A DNA stretch of 64,000 bases from Bradyrhizobium sp. (GCF_027307225.1 NZ_DAHUXJ010000015.1:1-64000), one strand, 5' to 3'; numbered from the stretch's first letter, positions 38,777-49,099 are shown. Notes: generated from the letters alone by a model not told the origin. Numbers and translations are program-made.

Positions 38777-40249
38777 TCAGGGCATCACGAAATGGTCGAC
38801 GGCGGAGGCAACCTCGCCGAGCCCGATGTCGGTGACGCGGAATTTGACGGGCGTCGTCTTCTCCGCCTTCTCGTCGAAGGGTGCGGTCACCAGCACGCGC
38901 AGTTCGGTGGTCGTGTCGCGGGCGAGGATGATCATGGGCCTATCGGGTGTGACGGAATCGACGCCGATGACGTGGATTTGCGCGTTAGCTGGGCCATCGA
39001 TATCGATTGCGATAACACGGTCGAAGCCGCGCTTGTTGAGGAAGCGCAAGGTATAGCCGTTGCGGATCGAGCCGTCGCTGAGCCTGACTGCCACGGGATT
39101 GCGGTCGTGGAGCACGTTGAGGTCCAGCAGCGACCGCGTCAGCAGCGCATACAGCATCACCGAACAAACCACGGCGATCAGCGCCGCATAGACGATCGTC
39201 CTGGCGCGGACCGGCTTGAAGATTTCCTCTTTGCCTGCAATCCGGCGCTGGACGTTGATGTCGTTGTCGTAACCGATCAGCCTTGTGGGGCGGCCGATCT
39301 TCTTCATCACGGTATCGCAGGCGTCGATGCAGAGACCACACTGGATACAACCGAGCTGCGCGCCGTCGCGGATGTCGATGCCGGTCGGACAGACCGCCAC
39401 ACACTGGTTGCAGTCGACGCAGTCGCCGACCTTCTCGCCAAGCGAGCGCAGGTCGATCGCCTTTTTCATCGAGCAGCGCGGCTCGCCGCGATCGTATTTG
39501 TAGGTGACGTTGAGCGCCCACTCGTCGGTCAGCGCGGCCTGGATGCGCGGCCACGGACACATGTAGAGGCAGACCTGCTCCCGCGCATGGCCGGCCAAGA
39601 GATAGGTGGAGGCCGTGAGAATGCCGATCCAGATATAGGCGAGCGCCGGCGCCTGGAAGGTGGCGAGATCCTTCACCAGGGTCGGCGCGTCGGAGAAATA
39701 GAGGACCCAGGCGCCGCCCGTCCACCAGGCGATCATGAGCCAGATGACGTGTTTCAACGAGCGCAGCGCCAGGCGATTGGCGGTCATCGGACCGGCATCG
39801 GCCTTGATCCGCTCGCGGCGGTCGCCCTCGGTCCAGCGCTCGACCGCGTAGAACAGGTCGGTCCAGACCGTCTGTGGACAAAAGTAGCCGCACCAGATGC
39901 GGCCACCGAGCGCATTCATCAGGAACAGCGTAAAGGCGGCGAGGATCAACAGCCCGGTGAAGTAATAGACCTCTTGCGGCCAAAGCTCGATGAAGAAGAA
40001 ATAGAAGCGTTCGTTGGGAAAGTCGATCAGCACGGCCTGATCGGGCGCGCCAAGACCGCGATTCCAGCGCACGAACGGCAGGAGGTAATAGACGCCGAGG
40101 CAGAACGCCATCAGCCCCCATTTGATGCGGCGGAAAGTGCCGGAAACGCGCTGCGGATAGACCTTCTTGTGCGGCTCGTAGAGCGGCATGTCATCGTCGG
40201 CGCTCAAGAGCTCGTTCGGTGTGACGTTCTTGTTCATCGGAAGGCTCAT
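38777..40249 (-). CDS. fixG: FixG/CcoG, ferredoxin-like membrane protein
   Basis: CGYFCPQTVWTDLF, CVDCNQCVAVCPTGIDIRDGAQLGCIQCGLCIDACD. Confidence 0.96.
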   Translation of the reverse strand: MSLPMNKNVTPNELLSADDDMPLYEPHKKVYPQRVSGTFRRIKWGLMAFCLGVYYLLPFVRWNRGLGAPDQAVLIDFPNERFYFFFIELWPQEVYYFTGLLILAAFTLFLMNALGGRIWCGYFCPQTVWTDLFYAVERWTEGDRRERIKADAGPMTANRLALRSLKHVIWLMIAWWTGGAWVLYFSDAPTLVKDLATFQAPALAYIWIGILTASTYLLAGHAREQVCLYMCPWPRIQAALTDEWALNVTYKYDRGEPRCSMKKAIDLRSLGEKVGDCVDCNQCVAVCPTGIDIRDGAQLGCIQCGLCIDACDTVMKKIGRPTRLIGYDNDINVQRRIAGKEEIFKPVRARTIVYAALIAVVCSVMLYALLTRSLLDLNVLHDRNPVAVRLSDGSIRNGYTLRFLNKRGFDRVIAIDIDGPANAQIHVIGVDSVTPDRPMIILARDTTTELRVLVTAPFDEKAEKTTPVKFRVTDIGLGEVASAVDHFVMP

Positions 40250-40292
40250 CGAAATCCTCCGATAGCGCTACACCTCGCCACGATGGCTGGAC

Positions 40293-40306
40293 TTGACCTG
40301 CGTCAA
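40293..40306 (-). promoter_or_regulatory. FNR/FixK box TTGACCTGCGTCAA (read on + strand)
   Basis: Perfect TTGA-N6-TCAA, 43 nt upstream of fixG. Confidence 0.75.
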
Positions 40307-40327
40307 CCGGTCTAGCCCCTGCCGCAC

Positions 40328-41200
40328 TTATTTGCCGCCGCCCAGCGAGTGCACATAGACCGTCAGCGCCTTGATCGTCACCGGATCAAGGCGTCCGCTC
40401 CAGGCCGGCATCACGCCGGCGCGGCCGTTTGTGATGGTCTCGACGAGGGTGGCTTCGTCCGATCCATAGAGCCAAATCTTGTCGGTCAGGTTCGGCGCCC
40501 CCATTTCCTGGTTGCCTTTGCCCGCCTCGCCATGGCAGCTCGCGCAGTTTTCCGCAAAGATCTTCTTGCCGGCCGCAGCGTCATAGCCCGGCGCCGTCGA
40601 GAGGTCGGACAGCGAGCGCACATAGTTGGTGACGGTGACGATTTCGTCCCTCTTCAGGATCTCATCGCGTCCGAAGGCGAGCATCTGGCCCTCGTGCGCC
40701 TTGGTGTGTCCGGAACGCGCACCGAACTCGATGGTCTGCATGATCTGGTCGAGCGACCCGCCCCACAGCCAATCGTCATCATTCAGGTTCGGATAGCCCT
40801 TCGCACCCGCCGCGCCGCTGCCGTGGCAGGGTGCGCAATTATCGCCGAACACGGTCTTGCCGCGCGCCCGCGCGAGCGCCAGCAGCGTCGGGTCCTTCTC
40901 GATGTCGGCAAGAGACGCGGTGCCGAGCGCTTTCATCTTCTCGCCGCGCAAGGCTTCGAGATTGGCGAGCTCGTCAGCAACGCTTGCGCGCGTCGAATAA
41001 TGAAACAGCCCGCTCGTATAGCCCGTCACCAGCGGCCACGCCGGGTAGACCACCCAATAGCCGATCGCCCAGATGATGGTGGCGTAGAAGGTGAGAATCC
41101 ACCACCGCGGCAAGGGCGTATTCAACTCCTTGATGCCGTCCCATTCGTGGCCCGTGGTCGCGTGGCCCGAAACGTGATCGATATCGCCATGCTCACTCAT
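40328..41200 (-). CDS. fixP: cbb3 oxidase subunit III, diheme cytochrome c
   Basis: CAPCHGSGAAGAKGYPNLNDDDWLWGG, CASCHGEAGKGNQEMGAPNLTD. Confidence 0.96.
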   Translation of the reverse strand: MSEHGDIDHVSGHATTGHEWDGIKELNTPLPRWWILTFYATIIWAIGYWVVYPAWPLVTGYTSGLFHYSTRASVADELANLEALRGEKMKALGTASLADIEKDPTLLALARARGKTVFGDNCAPCHGSGAAGAKGYPNLNDDDWLWGGSLDQIMQTIEFGARSGHTKAHEGQMLAFGRDEILKRDEIVTVTNYVRSLSDLSTAPGYDAAAGKKIFAENCASCHGEAGKGNQEMGAPNLTDKIWLYGSDEATLVETITNGRAGVMPAWSGRLDPVTIKALTVYVHSLGGGK

Positions 41201-41203
41201 CTA

Positions 41204-41368
41204 TCAATCCTCCCGCAGCGGCATCTTGGCCGCGGCATCGAACAGCGCTTTGTTGCGGGGGCGCAGCGCGTAAATGACGATGGCAGCAAAAATGGCAACG
41301 AAGACCGGCGTCCAAAATGAGAGGACGAGATGCGAAGCCAGGTTCTCGATGGAAACGATTGCTTTCAT
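41204..41368 (-). CDS. fixQ: cbb3 oxidase subunit FixQ/CcoQ
   Basis: Not in ORF track: MKAIVSIENLASHLVLSFWTPVFVAIFAAIVIYALRPRNKALFDAAAKMPLRED*. Confidence 0.9.
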   Translation of the reverse strand: MKAIVSIENLASHLVLSFWTPVFVAIFAAIVIYALRPRNKALFDAAAKMPLRED

Positions 41369-41379
41369 GTCCGACCTCT

Positions 41380-42114
41380 TCAGCGCAAATTCGCTTTTTC
41401 GTCGTAGAGTTTGAAGTCGACAAGCGTGCCCAGCATCTGCAGATAGGCGACCAGCGCATCGAGCTCGGTGGGATTGCCGCCCTTGCCGTCGAAGTTGCGC
41501 ACGGCGGCCTTCGGATAACGCTTCTGAAATGCGTCTATACCGGCATTGTCGGGATCGGCCTGCGCCAGCAGATCGGCCTTGGCGTTGGCGATCTGATCGT
41601 CGGTATAGGGAACGCCGACGGCGCGGCTGGTGCGAAGATGCGCGGCAATATCATCAATATTGACCTCGGTCGCAGCGAGTGCCGGATAGCCGGGCATCAC
41701 CGACTGCGGCACAATCGCTCTGGGATCGGTCAGGTGTCGAACGTGCCAGTCATCGGAATATTTCGCGCCGACCCGGGCGAGGTCTGGACCCGTCCGCTTC
41801 GATCCCCACTGGAAGGGATGGTCGTACATGCTCTCGGCGGCGAGTGAATAATGACCGTAGCGCTCGACTTCGTCACGCAGCGGGCGGATCATCTGCGAAT
41901 GGCAGAGGTAACATCCCTCGCGGACATAGATGTTGCGGCCGGTTAGCTCCAGCGGCGTATACGGACGCACGCCGTCGACCACCTCGATAGTGCTTTTCAG
42001 GTAGAAGAGCGGGGTGATCTCCACCAAGCCGCCGACCGCGATGACCGCGAGAATGCCCGCGATCAGGATGATCGAATTCTTCTCGAATATCTTGTGTCGA
42101 TTCCAGAGAGACAT
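41380..42114 (-). CDS. fixO: cbb3 oxidase subunit II, monoheme cytochrome c
   Basis: [52 protein letters not shown]. Confidence 0.97.
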   Translation of the reverse strand: MSLWNRHKIFEKNSIILIAGILAVIAVGGLVEITPLFYLKSTIEVVDGVRPYTPLELTGRNIYVREGCYLCHSQMIRPLRDEVERYGHYSLAAESMYDHPFQWGSKRTGPDLARVGAKYSDDWHVRHLTDPRAIVPQSVMPGYPALAATEVNIDDIAAHLRTSRAVGVPYTDDQIANAKADLLAQADPDNAGIDAFQKRYPKAAVRNFDGKGGNPTELDALVAYLQMLGTLVDFKLYDEKANLR

Positions 42115-42122
42115 GGGAAGAC

Positions 42123-43778
42123 CTATTCGGCAGGCTGGAGCAGGCCGGCGGCTTGCGTTTCTTCAGCTTCACCCGCGTTAACCGTCATCCAGAGATTGAA
42201 GGCCATGATCAGCGCGCCGATCAGGAACAAGGCGCCACCGGCTGCGCGGATGATGTAGAAGGGATGCATGGCCTCGACCGACTCGATGAAGGAATATTCC
42301 AGGAAGCCAAGCGAGGTGTAGGCGCGCCACATTAGCCCCTGCAGGATGCCCGATACCCACATCGCGGAGATGTAGAGGACGATGCCGATGGTCGATATCC
42401 AGAAGTGCCAGTTCACCAGCTTCAGGCTGTAGAGCCCCTTGCGATTCCAGAGCCAGGGCACCAGGCAATAGAGTGCGCCGAAGGAAACGAAGCCGACCCA
42501 GCCAAGTGCGCCGGAATGAACGTGACCAATCGTCCAGTCGGTATAGTGACTCAGCGAATTGACCACCTTGACCGACATCATCGGCCCCTCGAAGGTCGCC
42601 ATCCCGTAGAAAGCCACGGAAACCACGAGCATGCGCAGCACGGGATCGGTGCGCAGCTTGTCCCAGGCACCCGACAGCGTCATCAGGCCGTTGATCATGC
42701 CGCCCCAGGACGGCATCCAGAGCATGATGGAGAAGGTCATGCCAAGCGTCTGCGCCCAGTCAGGCAGCGCCGTATAATGAAGGTGGTGCGGGCCGGCCCA
42801 GATATAGAGGAAGATCAGGGCCCAGAAGTGGATGATGGAGAGCCGGTAAGAATAGATCGGACGCTCTGCTCGCTTCGGGATGAAGTAGTACATGATGGCA
42901 AGGAAGCCGGCAGTGAGGAAGAAGCCGACCGCATTGTGGCCGTACCACCATTGGAACATGGCATCCTGCACGCCGCCCCACGCGATGTAGGACTTTGAGC
43001 CGAACACCGATACCGGCAGCGCGGGATTGTTCCCGAGATGGAGCACGGCGATGGTGACAATGAACGCCAGATAGAACCAGTTGGCGACAAAGATGTGCGG
43101 TTCCTTGCGCTTGACCAGCGTCATCAGGAACACCAAGAGATAGGTGACCCAGACGATGGTCAGCCATAGATCCGCGTACCACTCCGGCTCCGCATATTCC
43201 TTTGACTGCGTGACGCCGAGCAGATAGCCGGTGCCGGCGATGACGATGAAGAAATTGTAACCGAGCACGACGAACCAGGGTGCGAGATCTCCGGAGAGTC
43301 GCGTGCGGCAGGTCTTTTGCACAACGTAAAACGAAGTGGCGATCAAGACATTGCCTCCGAAGGCGAAGATGACCGCTGATGTGTGAAGGGGCCTCAGGCG
43401 ACCGAAGGTTGTCCAGGGCAAATCGAAATTCAGCGACGGCCATGCGAGCTGGGAAGCGATGATAAGCCCCACGGTAAAGCCCGCGATGCCCCAGAAGATC
43501 GCCGCGACCGACGCAAACTTGATCGGCCCCAGACTGTAGTTGGGGCGCCCATTGATCTCCTGCGGCGGCAACTCTGCTGGACGATCGTAATAGCGGTTGA
43601 GAATTACGAAGGACGCGGCGATGCTGGCGACGCATGCGAGCGAAGCATGAAAGGCGAACGGTGTATCATGAGCAAATCCTGCACCGATCAGACACAGAAA
43701 TGCGAGCACCGCGAACAGCGGCCATAATACCGCTTCTCCAAACGTCATTGATTTTACGCTGGCGGAGGCGTTCGTCAT
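42123..43778 (-). CDS. fixN: cbb3 oxidase subunit I
   Basis: [67 protein letters not shown]. Confidence 0.98.
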   Translation of the reverse strand: MTNASASVKSMTFGEAVLWPLFAVLAFLCLIGAGFAHDTPFAFHASLACVASIAASFVILNRYYDRPAELPPQEINGRPNYSLGPIKFASVAAIFWGIAGFTVGLIIASQLAWPSLNFDLPWTTFGRLRPLHTSAVIFAFGGNVLIATSFYVVQKTCRTRLSGDLAPWFVVLGYNFFIVIAGTGYLLGVTQSKEYAEPEWYADLWLTIVWVTYLLVFLMTLVKRKEPHIFVANWFYLAFIVTIAVLHLGNNPALPVSVFGSKSYIAWGGVQDAMFQWWYGHNAVGFFLTAGFLAIMYYFIPKRAERPIYSYRLSIIHFWALIFLYIWAGPHHLHYTALPDWAQTLGMTFSIMLWMPSWGGMINGLMTLSGAWDKLRTDPVLRMLVVSVAFYGMATFEGPMMSVKVVNSLSHYTDWTIGHVHSGALGWVGFVSFGALYCLVPWLWNRKGLYSLKLVNWHFWISTIGIVLYISAMWVSGILQGLMWRAYTSLGFLEYSFIESVEAMHPFYIIRAAGGALFLIGALIMAFNLWMTVNAGEAEETQAAGLLQPAE

Positions 43779-43838
43779 GATGCGGCTTCCTTCGGGACTG
43801 GAATGCAGGCAGGGAAACACACGCGCGGCGCGCGCGGT

Positions 43839-43852
43839 TTGATCGACATCAA
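43839..43852 (-). promoter_or_regulatory. FNR/FixK box TTGATCGACATCAA (read on + strand)
   Basis: Perfect TTGA-N6-TCAA, 60 nt upstream of fixN ATG. Confidence 0.8.
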
Positions 43853-44298
43853 TTGCGAGCGGCAGGAAGTGGCAGGATCCGAGCGGCGGCCTGATGCATC
43901 TCGTCCGCCAACGCCCGCAGGGTCTGCTCATTTGGGCAGTATTTTGCCGGGGTCGCCCGCCGCTCGTGCTTCAGGTCTCTGGCGCAGCGTGCTTTCGACT
44001 GGCACTGGCCGCATACCCGCCGCATGTCGCGGAGCACGTCGCCGTGAGCGGCTGCCAGCTCGTCCTCGAACAGGCCGGCATGGCAGAGACGCCTGCTCAG
44101 TGACTGAAGCGAGCCCGAGGGCCTAAAAGTCAATGCACAAAGCTCCGCCTTCGACAGATTGAGCTCGCGGGCAATAGCTTCCATCTCCTGCGAGTCCAGC
44201 CGCTGCAGCTCGTTCCATCGGGCTACGACGCCTCCGAAGCGGTTTAGAAGGCCTCTGAAAACTGAACTGCGCTTCGCGACGCCTGCTTCAATCGACAT
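43849..44298 (-). CDS. DUF6455-like four-Cys protein (copy B)
   Basis: [41 protein letters not shown]. Confidence 0.7.
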   Translation of the reverse strand: MSIEAGVAKRSSVFRGLLNRFGGVVARWNELQRLDSQEMEAIARELNLSKAELCALTFRPSGSLQSLSRRLCHAGLFEDELAAAHGDVLRDMRRVCGQCQSKARCARDLKHERRATPAKYCPNEQTLRALADEMHQAAARILPLPAARN

Positions 44299-44351
44299 TG
44301 TTATGCCCCTCTTTCGCGTATTTGCCCTAAATGCCGGGAGGAGCTTCGTCG

Positions 44352-44365
44352 TTGACGCAGATCAA
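44352..44365 (-). promoter_or_regulatory. FNR/FixK box TTGACGCAGATCAA (read on + strand)
   Basis: Perfect TTGA-N6-TCAA, 53 nt upstream of copy B. Confidence 0.7.
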
Positions 44366-45696
44366 ATTGCCCTGCTGAACTGTGCTGGCTCTCCCCGCCT
44401 GTACGTGTCGAAGGCTGCGGCGATGACGCGAACCACGGCTCGGCCGGCTTGCGTCACCGTCAATTTCGCGCCGTCGATCTCGACCAATCGGTCCCATTGC
44501 ATCGGCGCCAGAATCGCCATTTCATCGCGAAAGCCAGCATTTGGTGCGACGGCATCGAGATCGACGGCGAAGTCGCACATCAGGCGCTCGATGATCAGCG
44601 CGCGCTGCCGGTCTCTCTCATCGAGCCAGCATCCCCTCGCTGAAGCGAGTGAGCCCGCCTCGATGCTGCGGATATATCTGGGAACGTCCGCGATGTTCTG
44701 GACGAAACCATCCGCGAAGGTTGAGATCGACGAGGCACCAAGTCCGAGCAGGACACGGCTGGCATCGTCCGTATAGCCCTGGAAGTTGCGATGAAGCTTT
44801 CCGCTGGCCGCAGCCTGTGGAAGCGCATCGCCGGGCCTGGCAAAATGATCGAGGCCGACTTTCGTGTAGCCGGCGCGGGTCAGCTCCTCAGACATCGCCT
44901 CGGCCTGATCGATACGCTGATCCTGCGACGGCAGCTTGGCTTCATCAATCCGCCGCTGGTTGGCCTTGAGGTGTGGCAGATGGGCATAGCCGAAGCAGGC
45001 GATACGGTCCGGCGCCATCGCAGCGACCAGATTACAGGTCTTGCGGACCGATTCGACGGTCTGCAGCGGCAGGCCATAGATGAGGTCGAAGTTCAGATTG
45101 GTGATGCCCACCGACCGCAGGTGCTCGATCGCCGTCTCGATCACGGCCAATGGCTGAAGCCGGCCGATCGCAGCCTGAACCAATGGATTGACGTCCTGCA
45201 CGCCGAGGCTCGCTCGGGTCACGCCAAGTTCGCTTAGCGCCTTTGCCAATGCGGGCGTGACGCGCCGCGGGTCGAGCTCGATAGCGTGCTCAAAACCGAT
45301 ATCAAACGAGAATTGACGACGAAGCGCCGTCGCGACCGACCGCAAGCCGCGAGGTCCAAGAATGCTGGGCGTACCGCCGCCCCAATGCAATCGGGCAATC
45401 CTCGGTCTCTGCCTCATGAGACCGGCGACGAGATTGATCTCGACCTCCAGCGCGCGGCGATAGGCGTCGATCACGTCATCTCGCACCGCCATCTTGGTGT
45501 TGCAGCCGCAATAAAAGCATATCTCGCGGCAATAAGGCACGTGCAGATAGAGCGAGACGCTCTCGCGCCCGTCCAGGCTGCCGAGCCAGGCCGCGTGTTC
45601 ATCCGCCGTAACCGCTGGCGTGAAATCGGCGGCAGTCGGATATGACGTATAGCGCGGCACATTGTAGCCGGCGTAACGGCGAACGACGTTGTCCAA
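44362..45696 (-). CDS. hemN: Oxygen-independent coproporphyrinogen III oxidase (radical SAM)
   Basis: HVPYCREICFYCGCNTK, WGGGTPSIL, NFDLIYGLPLQT; start codon uncertain (ORF open to 45819). Confidence 0.93.
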   Translation of the reverse strand: MDNVVRRYAGYNVPRYTSYPTAADFTPAVTADEHAAWLGSLDGRESVSLYLHVPYCREICFYCGCNTKMAVRDDVIDAYRRALEVEINLVAGLMRQRPRIARLHWGGGTPSILGPRGLRSVATALRRQFSFDIGFEHAIELDPRRVTPALAKALSELGVTRASLGVQDVNPLVQAAIGRLQPLAVIETAIEHLRSVGITNLNFDLIYGLPLQTVESVRKTCNLVAAMAPDRIACFGYAHLPHLKANQRRIDEAKLPSQDQRIDQAEAMSEELTRAGYTKVGLDHFARPGDALPQAAASGKLHRNFQGYTDDASRVLLGLGASSISTFADGFVQNIADVPRYIRSIEAGSLASARGCWLDERDRQRALIIERLMCDFAVDLDAVAPNAGFRDEMAILAPMQWDRLVEIDGAKLTVTQAGRAVVRVIAAAFDTYRRGEPAQFSRAI

Positions 45697-45709
45697 GACA
45701 TCAGCCTCG

Positions 45710-45937
45710 CTAGGACGCCCAGGCCCGTTCCAGCGCGGTCGGTGCCCGGAATTCAACGGCATCCGCGAAGATCGTCCAATCGTGAACATGCTTCTGCCTG
45801 CAGAAGTCCGCCTCGGCACGCCGAACCGCTTCCGTCAGCGACGGGGCCTCGACGGTGAAAGCGGCCTGGCAGGCGCGGTGCTCGTGCCCGGTGTCGTCGC
45901 AGACGGTCTTGATAAAACGTACATCGAATGACGCCAT
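45710..45937 (-). CDS. Small hypothetical protein (75 aa)
   Basis: MASFDVRFIKTVCDDTGHEHRACQAAFTVEAPSLTEAVRRAEADFCRQKHVHDW; just upstream of hemN. Confidence 0.6.
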   Translation of the reverse strand: MASFDVRFIKTVCDDTGHEHRACQAAFTVEAPSLTEAVRRAEADFCRQKHVHDWTIFADAVEFRAPTALERAWAS

Positions 45938-45959
45938 GGTATCTATCCTGGTGGTTCAA

Positions 45960-46118
45960 TTAGGGGGCACGCCGAATCGTCCAGCCGGTCGCAACGACGG
46001 CAAAGCCCGTGATCGCGATCACGCCGACGACAGTTAGGACGGGGCCCAGCGTGTCATGGGCCCAGCCCGTCGCAATCAAGGCCGGCAACGTGAGAAGGAG
46101 TCTCAATATCCACATCAT
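45960..46118 (-). CDS. Small two-TM membrane protein
   Basis: MMWILRLLLTLPALIATGWAHDTLGPVLTVVGVIAITGFAVVATGWTIRRAP. Confidence 0.5.
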   Translation of the reverse strand: MMWILRLLLTLPALIATGWAHDTLGPVLTVVGVIAITGFAVVATGWTIRRAP

Positions 46119-46220
46119 GGACTTGCTTCGACAGTCGGCGCTGGTGTGCACATGTTGGTCTCTTGCAGCCTTCCACATTGGAGGCAGATTCAACCATATA
46201 ATTTTCGCGAGCCGCGCAAT

Positions 46221-46234
46221 TTGATGCAGGTCAA
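46221..46234 (+). promoter_or_regulatory. FNR/FixK box TTGATGCAGGTCAA
   Basis: Perfect TTGA-N6-TCAA; would lie 56 nt before ATG 47139 if the IS were removed. Confidence 0.7.
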
Positions 46235-46275
46235 GGCGTCGCCGGAAAAATGGTCGCAAAGATTGTCTCGACTAG

Positions 46276-47119
46276 GGCCTGTCCTCAATTAGAGGATTCC
46301 CAAGGATATTATCGCGTGATTCATAGGAGGTCAGCTGATTCGGAGCTGACAGATGCGCCGCTACGCCCTTCGGGACGATCAATGGGACAGGATCAAGGAT
46401 ATTTTGCCCGGACGCGAAGGGCATGTGGGGGTAACGGCCAAGGACAACCGGCTGTTTGTAGAAGCGGTGATCTATCGTTATCGGGCCGGCATCCCTTGGC
46501 GGGACTTGCCTGAACGCTTTGGCGATCCGATCAAGATCCATACGCGCTTCTCGCGCTGGGCCAAAAGCGGGGTGTGGAAGAAGCTGTTCGAGATGCTGGC
46601 GAGCGAAGCGGACAATGAGTACGCCATGATCGACAGCACGATCGTACGGGCGCATCAGCACAGTGCCGGCGCCCAAAAAAAGACGGCGAAGACCAGGCGA
46701 TCGGACGCAGCAAAGGCGGGCTGAGCACCAAGATTCATGCCCTTGTCGATGCACTGGGCAATCCGCTGCGGTTTCTGCTGACGCCGGGCCAAGCCCATGA
46801 TCTGGAAGGCGCCGACGCGCTGCTGCCGGATATGGCGGCCGACCTCTTGCTGGCAGACAAGGCCTTCGATGCCGACGAACGGGTGATCGAGCCGTTGCTT
46901 GCACGAGGGAAGTCGTTCGTGATCCCGCCCAAGAGAAACCGCAAGGTCCAACGCGATTTCGACAGAGACGCCTACAAGGCACGTCATCTCATCGAGAACT
47001 TCTTCTGCAAGCTCAAGGAATACCGCGCCATCGCCACCCGCTACGACAAAACCGCCAGAAATTTCCTCGCCGCAATTCACCTCGCGGCTGCTATCATCTG
47101 GCTCAATTGAGGACAGGCC
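46276..47119 (+). mobile_element. IS5-family insertion sequence (IS427-like)
   Basis: Inverted repeats GGCCTGTCCTCAATT at both ends, flanking CTAG duplication (46272-46275 and 47120-47123), 844 bp, transposase in two frames. Confidence 0.9.
46353..47110 (+). CDS. IS5-family transposase made by -1 frameshift at A_AAA_AAG
   Basis: OrfA MRRYALRDDQWDRIKDILPGR...; -1 frame GEDQAIGRSKGGLSTKIHALVDALGNPLRF...LAAAIIWLN*; slippery heptamer at 46676-46682. Confidence 0.85.
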
Positions 47120-47138
47120 CTAGAACAGGAGACGATAT

Positions 47139-47276
47139 ATGCCCGTTTCAAACGTCATCGTGCTTTTCGGCGCGGTCGCTGCCTTCGCCAGCACGCTCGC
47201 ATGGATCCAACTGCAAACACGGCACCCCGCGATTGCAAGCAAAGCAACAAGGCCTCACAAGAAGCGGCCTTTCTAG
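47139..47276 (+). CDS. Putative 45 aa single-TM peptide
   Basis: Not in ORF track: AGGAG then ATG; MPVSNVIVLFGAVAAFASTLAWIQLQTRHPAIASKATRPHKKRPF*. Confidence 0.45.
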   Translation: MPVSNVIVLFGAVAAFASTLAWIQLQTRHPAIASKATRPHKKRPF

Positions 47277-47320
47277 TTCAATCTGCGTCGCCTCGGATTT
47301 CGGATCTCGAAAGGCAGATA

Positions 47321-47569
47321 ATGAGCGATATAGTTCAATTTCTTGCAATGCCGTTTGACCTCACCGATCGCGGCCTCGTCGCAGGCGAACCGTTCAAATG
47401 CGCCAGTCCAGGAGCCGCGATCGAGCGCGCCAAAGGCTATTGGAACACGTTGGGCCACGCCGGCGCGGTAGCCTTCGTGCGCTTTGACTATCCGGTGACG
47501 AGGACCACCCTTCTCCGGCGATTTGGCAATGTGCCGGGTGTACCAGTAGAGTCCGCGCCCGAAGACTGA
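47321..47569 (+). CDS. Hypothetical protein (82 aa)
   Basis: MSDIVQFLAMPFDLTDRGLVAGEPFKCASPGAAIERAKGYWNTLGHAGAVAFVRF. Confidence 0.55.
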   Translation: MSDIVQFLAMPFDLTDRGLVAGEPFKCASPGAAIERAKGYWNTLGHAGAVAFVRFDYPVTRTTLLRRFGNVPGVPVESAPED

Positions 47570-47588
47570 AGGGGTGGCTGGAAATCGA

Positions 47589-48797
47589 CTATGCTGAGAG
47601 TTCGCTCGTGACTAGATCGCCCGCCGCAGTCTCCAGCTCGCGACCCAACCTCTCGCGCGCCGCATCCCAAATGCGGGCCGCAATCTGCGGCTCACGGTCC
47701 ATCAGACTATGCAGATCAGCCGCGTCCAGCGCGAGCAATCGTGTATGACACAGCGCGACAACCGTCGCCGAGCGTCGCGATTGCCGCAGAGCCGCGACCT
47801 CACCGAAGAAATCTCCGCCACCAAGGCGAACATGCTGGTGACGCAGTTTAATTTCGACCTCGCCATCCACGATTAAATACATCGAATGAGCGGGCTCGCC
47901 ACGCCTGGCAATAATTGTTCCCTTGTCGACTTTTTGTGCGCGCAACAGTTTCATCACATCGGCGATCTGCACAGCGGTCAGTTCGCCGAATAGCGGGATC
48001 CGCGCGACCAGCCCCCAGGTGACGACGAAATCCCGGCGGTGAACCTCATTGGCAAAGGCGGTCGCGACAATGCCGACCGGCAATGCGACCATCAGAAGAC
48101 CCACGAAGATCGCCAACGAGGCGATGAGACGGCCCGTCACCGTGATCGGCACCGCGTCACCGTAACCGATCGTGCCAAGCGTCACGATCGCCCACCACAT
48201 CGCGTCGGGAATGGTGCCGAATTTGTCAGGCTGCGCGGCGCCTTCGGCCAGATGCATGAGCGCGGCAGCGATCAGAGTGGCTCCGCAAAGGATCACGAAG
48301 CAGCCGAGCAGAGCGCGGCGCTCGGCATAAAGTGCCTCAAGCAACGAGCGCATCGCAGGCGAATAGCGCGTCAGCTTGAAGAAGCGAATTAGCCGCAGCA
48401 CCAGGAGCGCCTTAAAATCGGCGGCTACGGCGAATGAGAGCCAAAAGGGCAAGACGGCTGCAAGATCGACGATCCCGGCCGGACTCGCCGCGAAACGCAG
48501 ACGGGATTGGATGGCGCCCTGACGCCGCCATGGCGGGTGTTCAATCGCGGTCCATAGCCGCACCAGGTATTCGAAAGAGAAGGTCGCCAGCGCGACGAAC
48601 TCGATGATTTCGAACAACGAGCCATACACGTTGGTCAGCCTCGGCACTGATTCCAGAACGGTCGCTGCAAGCGTGACAACGATCAGACCGATCAGGATCC
48701 AGTTAACCGTCGCGCTGAGCCGGCCGGCCGCCGGCCCTGACTCAAACACATTGTAGAGCCTTGGGCGCAGTTGGCCGAGGCGGTGAAGTCGCGACAC
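47589..48797 (-). CDS. Cyclic-nucleotide-gated potassium channel
   Basis: Voltage-gated-channel TMs, selectivity filter TLGTIGYGD, C-terminal cNMP domain (KGTIIARRGEPAHSMYLIVDGEVEIKL...FFGEVAALRQSRRSATVVA). Confidence 0.9.
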   Translation of the reverse strand: MSRLHRLGQLRPRLYNVFESGPAAGRLSATVNWILIGLIVVTLAATVLESVPRLTNVYGSLFEIIEFVALATFSFEYLVRLWTAIEHPPWRRQGAIQSRLRFAASPAGIVDLAAVLPFWLSFAVAADFKALLVLRLIRFFKLTRYSPAMRSLLEALYAERRALLGCFVILCGATLIAAALMHLAEGAAQPDKFGTIPDAMWWAIVTLGTIGYGDAVPITVTGRLIASLAIFVGLLMVALPVGIVATAFANEVHRRDFVVTWGLVARIPLFGELTAVQIADVMKLLRAQKVDKGTIIARRGEPAHSMYLIVDGEVEIKLRHQHVRLGGGDFFGEVAALRQSRRSATVVALCHTRLLALDAADLHSLMDREPQIAARIWDAARERLGRELETAAGDLVTSELSA

Positions 48798-48823
48798 GTT
48801 CTGTTTCCACTTGCTCGAGCCAG

Positions 48824-49039
48824 TCAGGCGGAGCGATCGAGCCGCCCGTAGGTGGAAAGACCAAGGACGCCATAGAGCGGGCAATAGAGGAAAAGAGCAG
48901 TGGCCAGCAAGTAAGCGCCGAACAATCCCGCTAGGAAGAGGCCGTCGGCGGAAATTCCATCCTTGAGAAAATAAGCAACGACTGCAAGTCCCAGCATCGC
49001 GCGAACTACTTGATCGACAATTCCGATGTTGCGGGGCAT
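48824..49039 (-). CDS. DUF2892-like small membrane protein
   Basis: MPRNIGIVDQVVRAMLGLAVVAYFL...ATALFLYCPLYGVLGLSTYG. Confidence 0.75.
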   Translation of the reverse strand: MPRNIGIVDQVVRAMLGLAVVAYFLKDGISADGLFLAGLFGAYLLATALFLYCPLYGVLGLSTYGRLDRSA

Positions 49040-49099
49040 TTCCAGTCTCCTGGTTAAGATCACGAAAACATTTCTAACCCCGATATGCCTTGGCGTGCG

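Noticed and set aside
38645-40315. 556 aa plus-strand ORF opposite fixG/fixH
   Set aside because: Shadow ORF; fixG and fixH on the minus strand have clear motifs and regulatory boxes.
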